DNA of 64,000 nt from Mycobacterium sp. (GTDB lineage: Bacteria; Actinomycetota; Actinomycetes; Mycobacteriales; Mycobacteriaceae), in NCBI RefSeq assembly GCF_002863225.1, contig NZ_PKEK01000052.1, positions 1-64,000 of the forward strand, in the 5' to 3' direction. The notes under the pieces were generated by a model that ran no database searches, was not told the DNA's origin, and saw only the letters and a list, made by a program, of their open reading frames with translations. Below are positions 16,701 through 24,981 of the stretch, piece by piece (the first letter of the stretch is position 1; each line of letters begins with the position of its first letter). The translations under genes were made by a program, and so were the position numbers.

Positions 16701-19118
16701 CACGGCAGCGGGTTTGGCGCCGTGGTGCTTGAGCACCTCACCCAGCGCGATCTGAATCGCGAAGATCACGACGTTGCTGGTCTCGATGCCGTAGTCGATC
16801 GAATCGTCGAGGATCAACTCGAGGATCGAGTAGCCCCGCTCGTCCTGGATCAGAGCGTCGACCTTCTCGATCCACTCGGCGAAGATCTCGTTGCGCAGGT
16901 AGAGGTTCTTGCCCATCTTGCGGTGCTGTGCACCGAAACCGGCCATCGCCCAGACCGGTCCGTTGGTGACCGGACCGTCGGTGCTGAAGACGTACGGCTT
17001 CTGCTTGCCTTCGGCGATCGCGCGCAGGCCCTTGACGGCCTCTTCGTGGTCGTGGGCCAGCACCACCGCGCGTGAGCGGCCGTGGTTGCGGCGCGACAGC
17101 GCCCGCCCGATCGACTCCAGCGACGACGCCTGTCCCTCAGGCGATTCGATCCAGTCGGCGAGCTCGGCCGCGGCGGCCCGCTTACGCGAGGTCAGGAACG
17201 CCGACACCGCCAGCGGCACGACCGGGGTCGGGACCTCTTCCGCCGCAAGCTCTTCCCGCGCGATCTCCCTGAGACGCAGGGCCTCGTCAGTGATGCCGGG
17301 CAGCTCGTAGGAGTCCTCGAGCGGCTTGTGGTCGTCTTCGATGAACTCGCCGTACTCGTCGAAGCGCATGCCGCCGATCAGTTCGACGTGCTCGTCGGCG
17401 GCCGGCGCCTCGGGCGTCTTCTCCAGTTCCGGCTCGGGCTCGCGTTCGACGACGTCGCGGGGCAGCACCTCGCGCAGCACCAGGTGTGCGTTGGCGCCAC
17501 CGAAGCCGAAGCCGGAGACACCCGCGACGGCGTACCCGCTGTAGCGAGGCCAGTCGGACACGGTGTCAAGGACTTTCAGATGCGCGGCATCGAAATCGAT
17601 GAAGGGGTTGGGGCCGGCGTAGTTGATCGACGGTGGCAGCTTGTCGTGGTGCAGCGACAGCACCATCTTGGCCAGGCTGGCCGCGCCGGCGGCCGACTCC
17701 ATGTGTCCGACATTGGTTTTCACCGCGCCGAGCAGTACCGGCTTGTCGGCGGAACGGCCACGACCGATCACCCGGCCCAGGGCCTGTGCCTCGATCGGAT
17801 CGCCGAGCACGGTACCGGTGCCGTGCGCTTCGACGTAGTCGATGGTGCGGGGGTTGATACCGGCGTCCTTGTAGGCCCGGCGCAGCACGTCGGCCTGCGC
17901 GTCCGGGTTGGGCGCGATCAGTCCGTTGGAGCGACCGTCGTGGTTGGTGGCGCTTCCGGCGATCACCGCGAGAATCTGGTCGCCGTCGCGGCGGGCGTCG
18001 TCGACCCGCTTGAGCACCAGCATCGCCCCGCCCTCGGAGCGGACGTAGCCGTCGGCGTCCGAGGAGAAGGACTTGATCCGGCCGTCGGGTGAGAGCACCT
18101 GGCCGATCTCGTCGAAACCGAGTGTCACGGCGGGAGTGATCAGCGCGTTGACTCCACCGGCCATCGCCACGTCGCATTCGCCGTTGCGCAGCGCCTGCAC
18201 CGCCTGGTGCGTGGCGACCAGCGAACTCGAGCAGGCGGTGTCCACCGCGACCGACGGGCCGTGGAAGTCGAAGAAGTACGAAACCCGGTTCGCGACAATG
18301 GAACTCGCGGTGCCTGTGATGGCGTACGGGTGCGCGACGGTCGGGTCGGACATCGCCAGATAGCTGTAGTCCATCACCGAAGTGCCGACGTAGACGCCGA
18401 CGGATTCGCCGCGCAGGCTGGAAGCCGGGATGCGGGCGTGCTCGAGGGCTTCCCAGGTGAGCTCCAGCGTCATCCGCTGCTGTGGGTCGATGTTGTCGGC
18501 TTCGGTCTTGGACAACGCGAAGAACTCGGAGTCGAAGCCCTTGATGTCGCTGAGGTAGCCGCCGCGGGTGCGGGCCTTCTTGATCGCCTCGGCCAGCCGG
18601 GGTTCGCCCATGAACTCCGACCAGCGGCCCTCGGGCAGCTCGGTGATCGCGTCGCGGCCCTCGAGCAGCGCGGCCCAGGTCTGGTCGGGGGTGTTCATGT
18701 CGCCGGGCAGCCGGGTGGCCAGTCCGACCACCGCGATGTCGACGCGTTCGACCGGCCCGGTGCGCGTCCAGTCGTCGTCGGCGGTGCCGGTCTGGTCGAG
18801 TTCGGGGTCGCCTTCGACGATCCAGGTGGCCAGCGACTCGATGGTGGGATGCTCGAACGCCGCCGCGATCGACACCGTGACACCGGTGGCGTCCTCGATG
18901 TCGGCGGCCATCGCGACCGCGTCACGCGACGACAGACCGAGCTCGACCATCGGCGTCGCCTCGTGGACCGCGTCGGGTGACTGACCGGTGGCAGTGGCCA
19001 CCCAGTTGCGCAGCCACTGCCGCACCTCCGTGATGGACATCTCGGTGCGAGCCGGGGCGGCTCCGGCACCAGGTGCTTCGTCGCCGGCGGGTGCGTTTTC
19101 GGTATCGAGCTCAGTCAT
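13770..19118 (-). CDS. pks13: Polyketide synthase Pks13 (mycolate condensase)
   Basis: A 1782-residue type I polyketide synthase that joins the meromycoloyl chain (from FadD32) with carboxyacyl-CoA to give alpha-alkyl beta-ketoacids, mycolate precursors. Domain order with active residues: ACP1 (Ser64 in GLSSRDAV), ketosynthase (Cys296 in VDTACSSS, His432, His472), acyltransferase (Ser810 in GQSLGE), ACP2 (Ser1280 in LGLDSMMAV), an ACP-like segment lacking the Ser near 1440-1500, and thioesterase (Ser1586 in GWSLGG, Asp1613, His1752). All active residues are shifted consistently from the M. tuberculosis numbering. There are no reductive domains. It is about 50 residues longer than the M. tuberculosis protein, mostly from a Pro/Glu linker with AEPETQ repeats near 1365-1400. 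The start is 8 bp after fadD32. Confidence 0.98.
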   Translation of the reverse strand: MTELDTENAPAGDEAPGAGAAPARTEMSITEVRQWLRNWVATATGQSPDAVHEATPMVELGLSSRDAVAMAADIEDATGVTVSIAAAFEHPTIESLATWIVEGDPELDQTGTADDDWTRTGPVERVDIAVVGLATRLPGDMNTPDQTWAALLEGRDAITELPEGRWSEFMGEPRLAEAIKKARTRGGYLSDIKGFDSEFFALSKTEADNIDPQQRMTLELTWEALEHARIPASSLRGESVGVYVGTSVMDYSYLAMSDPTVAHPYAITGTASSIVANRVSYFFDFHGPSVAVDTACSSSLVATHQAVQALRNGECDVAMAGGVNALITPAVTLGFDEIGQVLSPDGRIKSFSSDADGYVRSEGGAMLVLKRVDDARRDGDQILAVIAGSATNHDGRSNGLIAPNPDAQADVLRRAYKDAGINPRTIDYVEAHGTGTVLGDPIEAQALGRVIGRGRSADKPVLLGAVKTNVGHMESAAGAASLAKMVLSLHHDKLPPSINYAGPNPFIDFDAAHLKVLDTVSDWPRYSGYAVAGVSGFGFGGANAHLVLREVLPRDVVEREPEPELEKTPEAPAADEHVELIGGMRFDEYGEFIEDDHKPLEDSYELPGITDEALRLREIAREELAAEEVPTPVVPLAVSAFLTSRKRAAAAELADWIESPEGQASSLESIGRALSRRNHGRSRAVVLAHDHEEAVKGLRAIAEGKQKPYVFSTDGPVTNGPVWAMAGFGAQHRKMGKNLYLRNEIFAEWIEKVDALIQDERGYSILELILDDSIDYGIETSNVVIFAIQIALGEVLKHHGAKPAAVVGQSLGEPASAYFAGGLSLADATRVICSRSHLMGEGEAMLFGEYIRFMALVEYSADELKTVFADFPALEVCVYAAPSQTVIGGPPDQIDAIVARAEAEGRFARKLQTKGAGHTSQMDPLLGEFSAELQGISPNSPNVGIFSTVHEGTYVRPNGEPIHDVAYWIKGMRHSVYFTHGVRNAVDNGYTTFLELAPNPVALMQIGLTTAAAGLPDAQLIPTLARKQDDVESMISAMAQLFVYGHDLDIRTLFTRASGPEDFADVPPTRFKRKEHWLDAHFSGDGSVLMPGTHVALPDSRHVWEYAPRGETDLAALVKAAATQVLPDAVLTASEQRAVAADGARLVTTLTRHPGGAAVQIHARIDESFTLVYDALVSRAGQASVLPTAVGAGAAIAPTVTAAPTPAAAPVAEPVEEDSDKAGTVTDSLTARQLGAIKRWSPDSGETIRDRLASIVSMAMGYEPEDLPWEVPLVELGLDSMMAVRIKNRVEYDFDMPPIQLQAVRDANLYNVEKLIEYAVEHRDEVQELHERQKTQTADEIAAEQAAILSGATPASLAAPAPDPQAEPETQAEPETQAEPSPEPASTIPPPPTDPSGPSSAAPPNLAGAAQALNSEAVAAALNSDIPPRDAAERVTFATWAIVTGKSPGGIFNALPELDDAAATKLADRLSERAEGTITVDDVRAAGTIEELASTVREFLEAGQIDGFVRTIRPRPEGSTKPAVFVFHAAGGSTVVYEPLLNRLPADIPMYGFERVEGTIEERAAQYVPKLRELGGDGPFILAGWSLGGALAYACAIGLKQQGCDVPFVGLIDAVMPGEPILQTKEETRKRWDRYAKFAERTFNVEVPPIPYETLESLDDEGQVRFVLEAVQQAGVQIPGGIIEHQRTSYLDQRAIDTAEYQPYDGHVTLYMADRYHDDAITFEPAYAIRKPDGGWGDYVADLEVVPIGGEHIQAIDEPIIAKVGAHMTQALNKIHAEQKEG

Positions 19119-19126
19119 GTTGTCGC

Positions 19127-21019
19127 TCAGTCAGTTTGGTCGGGGTAGGCGTTCGGGCCGGTGGTGCCGCTGCGCAGGCTGCCGTCGATGTAGGCGGCGC
19201 GGCAAGCGCGGCGGCCGATCTTCCCGCTGGAGGTCCGCGGAACCGATCCGGACTGCACCAGCAGCACGTCGCGCACGGTCACACCGTGCCGCACGGCGAT
19301 GGCCGCCCGGATGTCGTCGGCGATCGGCTGGTAGTCCAGCTTGTGCGCGCCCGGTGCCCGCTCGGCGACGATCACCAACTGCTCGGAGGTGTCGTCCTTG
19401 TCGAATTTCAGCCCGGCGTGCGGGTTTTCGAAGACCGACGCCGGCAACTGGTTGGTCGGTACCGAGAACGCGGCAACGTAACCGGTACGCAGGGCCCGGC
19501 TGGCCTCCTGCGCGGAGTACTCCAGATCCTGCGGGTAGTGGTTACGTCCGTCGATGATCACCAGGTCTTTGACGCGACCGGTGATGTAGAGGTTGCCCTT
19601 GTAATAGGTGCCGTAGTCGCCGGTCTGGACCCAGGTGCCGTCGTCGGCGGCGCCCTCGGCGTGCGACTGGTCGATACGCGATTTCAGGATGTTGCGGAAG
19701 ACCTCGGTCGACTCCGCCTCGCGCCGCCAGTAGCCCTGGCCCATGTTCGGGCCGTGCAGCCAGATCTCACCGATCTGACCGTCGGGCAACTCGGTGGCCG
19801 TCTCGGCGTCCACGATGACCGCCCACTCGTCGACACCGACCTGGCCGGCGGACACCTGGGTGACCGCAGTGGGCGAATCGGCGTCCACCTCGACGAAGGT
19901 GTGGCTGTTCAGCTTGTCCCGGTCGACGTAGACGACGGTCGGGCCCTCGTCCATCGGTGTGATCGAGACGAACAGCGTCGCCTCGGCCAATCCGTAGCAG
20001 GGCTTGATCACGTTGGTGTCCATCCCGTACGGGGCGAACGCGTCGGTGAATTTGCGCATCGACGCCACCGAGATCGGCTCGCTGCCGTTGAGCAGGGCCT
20101 TGACGTTGGACAGATCCAGTGGCGGCTCGTCGTCGCGGGGCAGGCCGCGCAGCGCGGCATGCTCGAACGCGAAGTTCGGGGCCAGCGAGTAGGTGGGGCC
20201 GTCGTCACCGGCGACACCGGCCAGCGCGCGCAGCCAGCGGCTGGGCCGGCGCACGAACGCCGCGGGCGTCATGAAGGTGTTGTGCTGGCCGAGCATCGGC
20301 CCGAGCATGATCGTGATCAGGCCCATGTCGTGGAAGAACGGCAACCAGGTGACACCGCGATCGCCTTCGTTGCCCTCCAATGCCTGCAGCACCTGAACGC
20401 AGTTGGTGGCCAGGTTCGCCTGGGTGACCTCGACGCCGGTCGGGGTGCGGGTCGAACCGGAGGTGTACTGCAGGTAGGCGATCGCGGTGGCGTCGACCTG
20501 GCTCGGGTCCCAGGTGGACTCGACCTCCTTGGGCACCGCGTCGACGGCGATCACCCGTGGGCGTTCCTTGGCCGGTCGGCTGCGGAAGAACTTGCGGACA
20601 CCTTCGGCGGAGTCGCTGGTGGTCAGGATCGCGGTCGGCTCGCAGTCGTCGAGAACCGAGTGCAACCGGCCGACGTGGCCGGGCTCCGACGGGTCGAACA
20701 GTGGCACACCGATCCGGCCGGCGTAGAGGATGCCGAAGAAGCCGACGACGTAGTCGAGGTTCTGCGGGCAGAGGATGGCGACCCGGTCACCCGGCTTGGT
20801 GACCTGCTGCAGGCGGGCGCCGACGGCGCGGTTGCGCGCGGCGAACTCCGACCAGGCGATGTCGCGGGTGACCCCGTCGCGCTCGACCGAGTAGTCCAGG
20901 AACCGGTAGGCGAGCTTCTCGCCGCGAACTTTCGCCCACTTCTCGACGTGGCGCACCAGGTTGGCGTTGTCGGGGAACGTGATCCTGCCGTTCACGACGA
21001 ACGGATTGTGGTAAGCCAT
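19127..21019 (-). CDS. fadD32: Long-chain fatty-acyl-AMP ligase FadD32
   Basis: A 630-residue fatty-acyl-AMP ligase that activates meromycolic acid as an acyl-adenylate and loads it on the N-terminal ACP of Pks13. It shows the P-loop-like YTSGSTRTP motif (about 185-193), the adenylation motif TGDYGTYYKG and the C-terminal VPRTSSGKIGRRACR with the catalytic lysine. FAAL-type proteins hold an insertion that blocks CoA use, as expected here. The ATG at 21019 (MAYHNPFVVNG) is chosen by agreement with family starts; an upstream in-frame start would add a basic, non-conserved leader. It heads the fadD32-pks13-accD4 operon. Confidence 0.97.
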   Translation of the reverse strand: MAYHNPFVVNGRITFPDNANLVRHVEKWAKVRGEKLAYRFLDYSVERDGVTRDIAWSEFAARNRAVGARLQQVTKPGDRVAILCPQNLDYVVGFFGILYAGRIGVPLFDPSEPGHVGRLHSVLDDCEPTAILTTSDSAEGVRKFFRSRPAKERPRVIAVDAVPKEVESTWDPSQVDATAIAYLQYTSGSTRTPTGVEVTQANLATNCVQVLQALEGNEGDRGVTWLPFFHDMGLITIMLGPMLGQHNTFMTPAAFVRRPSRWLRALAGVAGDDGPTYSLAPNFAFEHAALRGLPRDDEPPLDLSNVKALLNGSEPISVASMRKFTDAFAPYGMDTNVIKPCYGLAEATLFVSITPMDEGPTVVYVDRDKLNSHTFVEVDADSPTAVTQVSAGQVGVDEWAVIVDAETATELPDGQIGEIWLHGPNMGQGYWRREAESTEVFRNILKSRIDQSHAEGAADDGTWVQTGDYGTYYKGNLYITGRVKDLVIIDGRNHYPQDLEYSAQEASRALRTGYVAAFSVPTNQLPASVFENPHAGLKFDKDDTSEQLVIVAERAPGAHKLDYQPIADDIRAAIAVRHGVTVRDVLLVQSGSVPRTSSGKIGRRACRAAYIDGSLRSGTTGPNAYPDQTD

Positions 21020-21339
21020 GCCGCTCTCTCTTTCACCACGTTTGCTCGGGTTAAGTGCGTGTGAGCCCCGTCGAAAGGCTCGGGTCGACCTGCGCGAACA
21101 CCGCGCTCTCACCCTCGTGGGGCGGTCGCGGACGGCAAACCTCCCAGAGGCTACCGAAGCATGCTGAGCATCTCGAACAGCATGGACACGACAGGACGAC
21201 CACAGTTGCTCTTAAATTCCTCTTAATGTTAGAGGGCGGCGCGCCGCCAACCAAATCTGAAGGTACGCCTTGTCGGAACTGTGACCTGTGACGCCGTGCC
21301 GAAGAAGTTTCAGCCGGCCCGCTTCAGCTGTGTTTGGAC
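21020..21339 (-). other. Intergenic region upstream of fadD32 (no gene)
   Basis: These 320 bases separate the culp6 stop from fadD32, and must hold the fadD32 operon promoter. On the minus strand TAACAT occurs within the short inverted repeat around 21219-21235 (arms CCTCT/AGAGG) and is a -10 candidate. A perfect 14-bp GC palindrome lies at 21235-21248. I see no coding sequence with a convincing start. Confidence 0.5.
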
Positions 21340-22356
21340 TCAGCCATGTTTTGGATGGGGGGCGTTCTCGATCGTGCCGTGCGCCCAATTCAGCGTCCAC
21401 TCCGTCGACGGCAGACCGTCCAGACTCCAGAACTGGGTGGTTCCGTAGAGCGCGTGCACCGGGGCGCCGGCTCCGCCGGCCAGGATGTCGAGTGTCCTGG
21501 GCAGGTTCGCCAGGCTGAACGCTTCCGGCGGGGCGGCGCAGATCAGGTCGCCCGCACCGCAGATCTCGTTGGTCCTGTCGTTGAGCGCGCCGAAACCGCC
21601 CGGCCGCGGGCCCGTCATCGTCAGACCGAGGGTGGACAGCACCGGCACCTCGTGCAGGATGATCTCGGCGCCTTCGCCGGGCGGATTGGGTCCGATCTCC
21701 TGCCCCACCCCTTGCTGGCGCCGACCATCGGCGATCAACGTCACACCGAGCACCAGGTCGTCGTCCACCGGCCCGCGGCCGTTGCCGACGTCGCTGGCGA
21801 TGTCACCGGCGATGACCGCCCCCTGCGAGAACCCCACCAGCACGTAGCTGGTCAGCGGGCATTTGACGTTCATGTCCGTCATCGCCTTGACCGCCGCGCG
21901 GGTGCCCTCGGCCCGGCTGTCGTTGTAGGACATCTGCGGGTCGCCACCGAGCGGGTTCCGGAACTGGGCGGTGTAGGGCACGGTGTAGGTCTCGACGCGG
22001 GCGGAGTTGAACTGCTCGCGGATCGGGCGGGTGACGTTGAGCAGCAACGCCTTCGGGAACTGGACCGGGTTGAGCGGGTCGTCCTGCAACGACGACTCCC
22101 AGGTGCCGGGAATCGAGATCAGCTGCACGTCGGGGCAGCTGGAGTCCTGCGACGCCGGCCGCGGCTTGTGCGGGCGGGCGGACCCGCTGCTGGTCGGGGG
22201 CACGATGCTGGGGGGCACCGCGGTGGGCACGGCCTGCCGCTGCCGAAGCATGCCGACCACGACCAGGATGACCAGCCCCACCACCAGTGCCACCGCGGCG
22301 GCGGCGGTCAACGCCAGGATTCGACGACGGCGTTTCCGCCGTGAGTTCACAGCCAT
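21340..22356 (-). CDS. Cutinase-like serine esterase Culp6 (Rv3802c orthologue)
   Basis: A 338-residue membrane-anchored serine hydrolase with reported phospholipase/thioesterase activity in M. tuberculosis, thought to adjust envelope lipid content in concert with mycolate synthesis. After a basic N-terminus (NSRRKRRRR) there is one membrane helix (about 13-36), a Pro-rich linker, and a cutinase-fold domain with the nucleophile in VGFSQG (Ser177). Asp and His triad partners are expected in the C-terminal half (a His occurs in WAHGTIENAPHP). It is co-directional with fbpD, fbpA and the fadD32 operon. Confidence 0.92.
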   Translation of the reverse strand: MAVNSRRKRRRRILALTAAAAVALVVGLVILVVVGMLRQRQAVPTAVPPSIVPPTSSGSARPHKPRPASQDSSCPDVQLISIPGTWESSLQDDPLNPVQFPKALLLNVTRPIREQFNSARVETYTVPYTAQFRNPLGGDPQMSYNDSRAEGTRAAVKAMTDMNVKCPLTSYVLVGFSQGAVIAGDIASDVGNGRGPVDDDLVLGVTLIADGRRQQGVGQEIGPNPPGEGAEIILHEVPVLSTLGLTMTGPRPGGFGALNDRTNEICGAGDLICAAPPEAFSLANLPRTLDILAGGAGAPVHALYGTTQFWSLDGLPSTEWTLNWAHGTIENAPHPKHG

Positions 22357-22459
22357 GGTCTCCTGCTAGCAGAGTCGGTCGGTGGCACAGCCGACAGACC
22401 CGGGGCCGTCGAGCTTTCGTTCACGGTACCGGGTCGCGACCCGGTGACCGGCTGACCAG

Positions 22460-23359
22460 CTAGCGGATGGCCCCGACGATGTCGCCGGACATGGCGCCCA
22501 GCTGCCCGCTCCACGAGCCCCAGTCGTTGCTGCCGCCGCCGGGGAAGTCGAAGTGGCCGTTGTGTCCGCCGACGTTGCGGTACTCCTGGTAGAAGAATCG
22601 CGCGCCGGCCATCGCCTCACCGGCCTGGCCGATCATCGCGGCGGCGTCGCCACCCATGTTGGTCGGGCTCCAGACCCAGATGCGGGAGTTGTTCTGTGCC
22701 AGCAGCATCGCGTGCACCTCGGGGTCGTGCCACTTCCAGCGACCCAGCTGCGGGGCGCCCCACATGCCGTTGCCGTCGACACCGCCGAACTGCTGCAGGC
22801 CGGCCAGAATCGCTCCGTTCGAGGTCGTGTTGGACGGGTAGAGGAAGCCCGACAACGAGCCGGCGAAGCCGAACCGGTCGGGGTGGAAGCAGGCCAGTGC
22901 CATCGCGGCGTATCCGCCCTGCGACGCGCCGACGACGCCGTGGCCGCCGGGGGCCAGGCCCTTGTTAGCGGCCAGCCAGTCCGGCAACTCCTGCGACAGG
23001 AAGGTGTCCCACTGCTTGCTGCCGTCGCGCTCCCAGTTGGTGTACATGCTGAAGGCGCCACCGGCCGGCGCGGCCACCGAGACACCCTTTCCGGCGAGCG
23101 TGTTGAAGGCGTTTCCGGCAGTCGCCCAGTTGCTGACGTCGGGCGCGGCGTTGAAGGCGTCCAGTAGGTAGACCGCGTGCGGTCCACCGGCCATGAACTG
23201 AACCGGGATATCGCGGCCCATCGCCGCGGAGGGCACCATCAGCGTCTCGTAGCCGGCGGCGCGTGCCGCGCTCATGTGCGTCCCGATGAGGCCGCCGACC
23301 GTCAACACGGCCGCGCACAGCAGCCGTAGCAGCCTGAACTGCACTGACAGACTTCTCAT
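22460..23359 (-). CDS. fbpD: MPT51-type antigen 85-like protein FbpD
   Basis: A 299-residue secreted alpha/beta-hydrolase-fold protein, the same length as M. tuberculosis FbpD. The signal peptide is MRSLSVQFRLLRLLCAAVLT with cleavage after ARA. The nucleophile position reads VGASQGGY instead of the GLSMAG of active antigen 85 proteins; MPT51 is known to lack mycolyltransferase activity and to bind matrix proteins such as fibronectin. The ATG at 23359 is supported by GTGAGG about 7 bases upstream. It lies 158 bp downstream of fbpA's stop in the opposite reading direction of coordinates, that is, fbpA-independent spacing but the same strand. Confidence 0.94.
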   Translation of the reverse strand: MRSLSVQFRLLRLLCAAVLTVGGLIGTHMSAARAAGYETLMVPSAAMGRDIPVQFMAGGPHAVYLLDAFNAAPDVSNWATAGNAFNTLAGKGVSVAAPAGGAFSMYTNWERDGSKQWDTFLSQELPDWLAANKGLAPGGHGVVGASQGGYAAMALACFHPDRFGFAGSLSGFLYPSNTTSNGAILAGLQQFGGVDGNGMWGAPQLGRWKWHDPEVHAMLLAQNNSRIWVWSPTNMGGDAAAMIGQAGEAMAGARFFYQEYRNVGGHNGHFDFPGGGSNDWGSWSGQLGAMSGDIVGAIR

Positions 23360-23516
23360 CCCAGACCTCACTTGTCGCTCAACCGCCGATTGGAGGGCTG
23401 CGGATCGCCCCCGGTTCCGCAAGGTAGCTAATCACACCCGGTTGGACGCCGACGCCAGAAACGGCGAACGGCGACGACCCCGCAAGGTCGTCGCCGTCTG
23501 CCGTGCTGTTGTCAGA

Positions 23517-24557
23517 TCAGGTGTGCTGGCCGGTCGCCGCAGCGGCCGGAGCACCCACCCCTGGGCCTGCGCCCGGGGTAGCACCGAGAGTCGCCTGCAG
23601 GTCGGGCAGCATGGCGTGCAGCTGCGCTCCCCAGTACGGCCAGTCGTGCGTGCCGTTGGCGTCGAAGTGGAACTGCGCGTTGTGACCGCCGGCGGCGTTG
23701 TACGCGTCCTGGTACTTGATGTTGCTGGTCCGCACGAAGCCCTCGAGGAACTTGGCCGGCAGGTTGTCGCCACCCAGGTCGGACGGCTTGCCGTTACCGC
23801 AGTAGAGCCACAGACGCGTGTTGTTGGCGACGGTCTTGCCGACGTTCAGGAGCGGGTCGTTACGAGCCCAGGCCGGGTCTTCCTTCGGGCCCCACATGTC
23901 GGCGGGCTTGTAGCCACCGGCGTCACCCATGGCGAGGCCGATCAGCGACGGGCCCATGCCCTGCGACGGGTCGAGTAGACCGGAGAACGCACCGACCTCG
24001 ATGAACTGCGCCGGGTGGTAGTTGGCCAGGTTCAGCGCCGAGGCGCCGGCCATCGACAGACCGACGGCAGCGCCACCGTTCTGCTTGACGCCCTTGGAGG
24101 CGAGGAAGGCGGGGAGCTCGCTGGTGAGGAAGGTCTCCCACTTGTAGGTCGAGCAACCGGCCTTGCCGCAGGCCGGCTTGTACCAGTCGGTGTACCAGCT
24201 GGACTGTCCGCCGACAGGCATGACGAGCGACAGCCCGGACTGCAGGTACCACTCGAAGGCGGGGGTGTTGATGTCCCAGCCGTTGAAGTCGTCCTGCGCA
24301 CGAAGACCGTCGAGCAGGTAGACGGCGGGCGAGTTGGCGCCACCGCTCTGGAACTGGACCTTGATGTCGCGGCCCATCGCTGCAGAAGGCACCTGCAGGT
24401 ACTCGACGGGCAGACCCGGCCGGGAGAATGCACTGGCGTCGGCGGTCTGGCCCACCGCGCCGATCAGGCCCGGCAGCAGAGCCGCAGCAGCGGCCCCGAT
24501 CGCGAGCCGGCGTGGCAACTTGCTTGCCACACCGCGAAACCTGTCAACAAGCCTCAT
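23517..24557 (-). CDS. fbpA: Antigen 85A mycolyltransferase FbpA
   Basis: A 346-residue secreted mycolyltransferase that moves mycolate from trehalose monomycolate to arabinogalactan or to a second monomycolate (giving trehalose dimycolate). The signal peptide ends at ADASA and the mature protein starts FSRPGLPVEYLQVPS. The nucleophile is Ser168 in VGLSMAG; the Glu (in NNTRLWLYCGNGKPSDLGG region) and His (in GTHDWPYWG) partners are in conserved places. The C-terminal tail (GPGVGAPAAAATGQHT) is longer than in M. tuberculosis. ATG at 24557 has GAGGAAG 5 bases upstream. Confidence 0.97.
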   Translation of the reverse strand: MRLVDRFRGVASKLPRRLAIGAAAAALLPGLIGAVGQTADASAFSRPGLPVEYLQVPSAAMGRDIKVQFQSGGANSPAVYLLDGLRAQDDFNGWDINTPAFEWYLQSGLSLVMPVGGQSSWYTDWYKPACGKAGCSTYKWETFLTSELPAFLASKGVKQNGGAAVGLSMAGASALNLANYHPAQFIEVGAFSGLLDPSQGMGPSLIGLAMGDAGGYKPADMWGPKEDPAWARNDPLLNVGKTVANNTRLWLYCGNGKPSDLGGDNLPAKFLEGFVRTSNIKYQDAYNAAGGHNAQFHFDANGTHDWPYWGAQLHAMLPDLQATLGATPGAGPGVGAPAAAATGQHT

Positions 24558-24981
24558 TCTTGCTTCCTCATTCATTGTCGGGCCCAACATTGTGGGTCGG
24601 ACTGCATGCCCTATTACTCAGCTTCTCAGGGTGCCGCTTCTTGGCCCGCGTCGTTGCTGAGCTCGCCGGCCTGAGTGTCCGGTTCTCAGCAAGTCATTCG
24701 GACCCGCATCGATGTCGGACGGCGCAGCTGTGCTTCCGTAGTCAACCACATCTCTTGCGGTGGACTGACATCGGCGTTGGCCCGCAACCGGGCCTCGCGC
24801 TGTGGCCGGACCCGCTCGATTCGGCCGCGGATCACCACGCTGTGAATGTGCCGACGAGCGGTTGTTCACCGGTGAGGGTACACATTCGGGGTTGCTGGAC
24901 GCCAATCGACGCGGGTCGCAATGCCCCTGGCGCGCACGGGCGATGGCGGCCAGAAATTCGCCTGTCGATAACCGACCCGGG
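24558..24981. other. 424-bp intergenic region, fbpA promoter (no gene)
   Basis: The region lies between the aftB stop (24982) and the fbpA start (24557), both on the minus strand. It should hold the fbpA promoter. I see no open frame with a plausible ribosome binding site, no strong hairpin with a T-tract and no clear repeat. Confidence 0.5.

Noticed and set aside
21235..21248. Perfect GC palindrome upstream of fadD32 as an operator
   Set aside because: A 14-bp GGC/GCC palindrome is easily produced by chance in GC-rich DNA and has no partner site.
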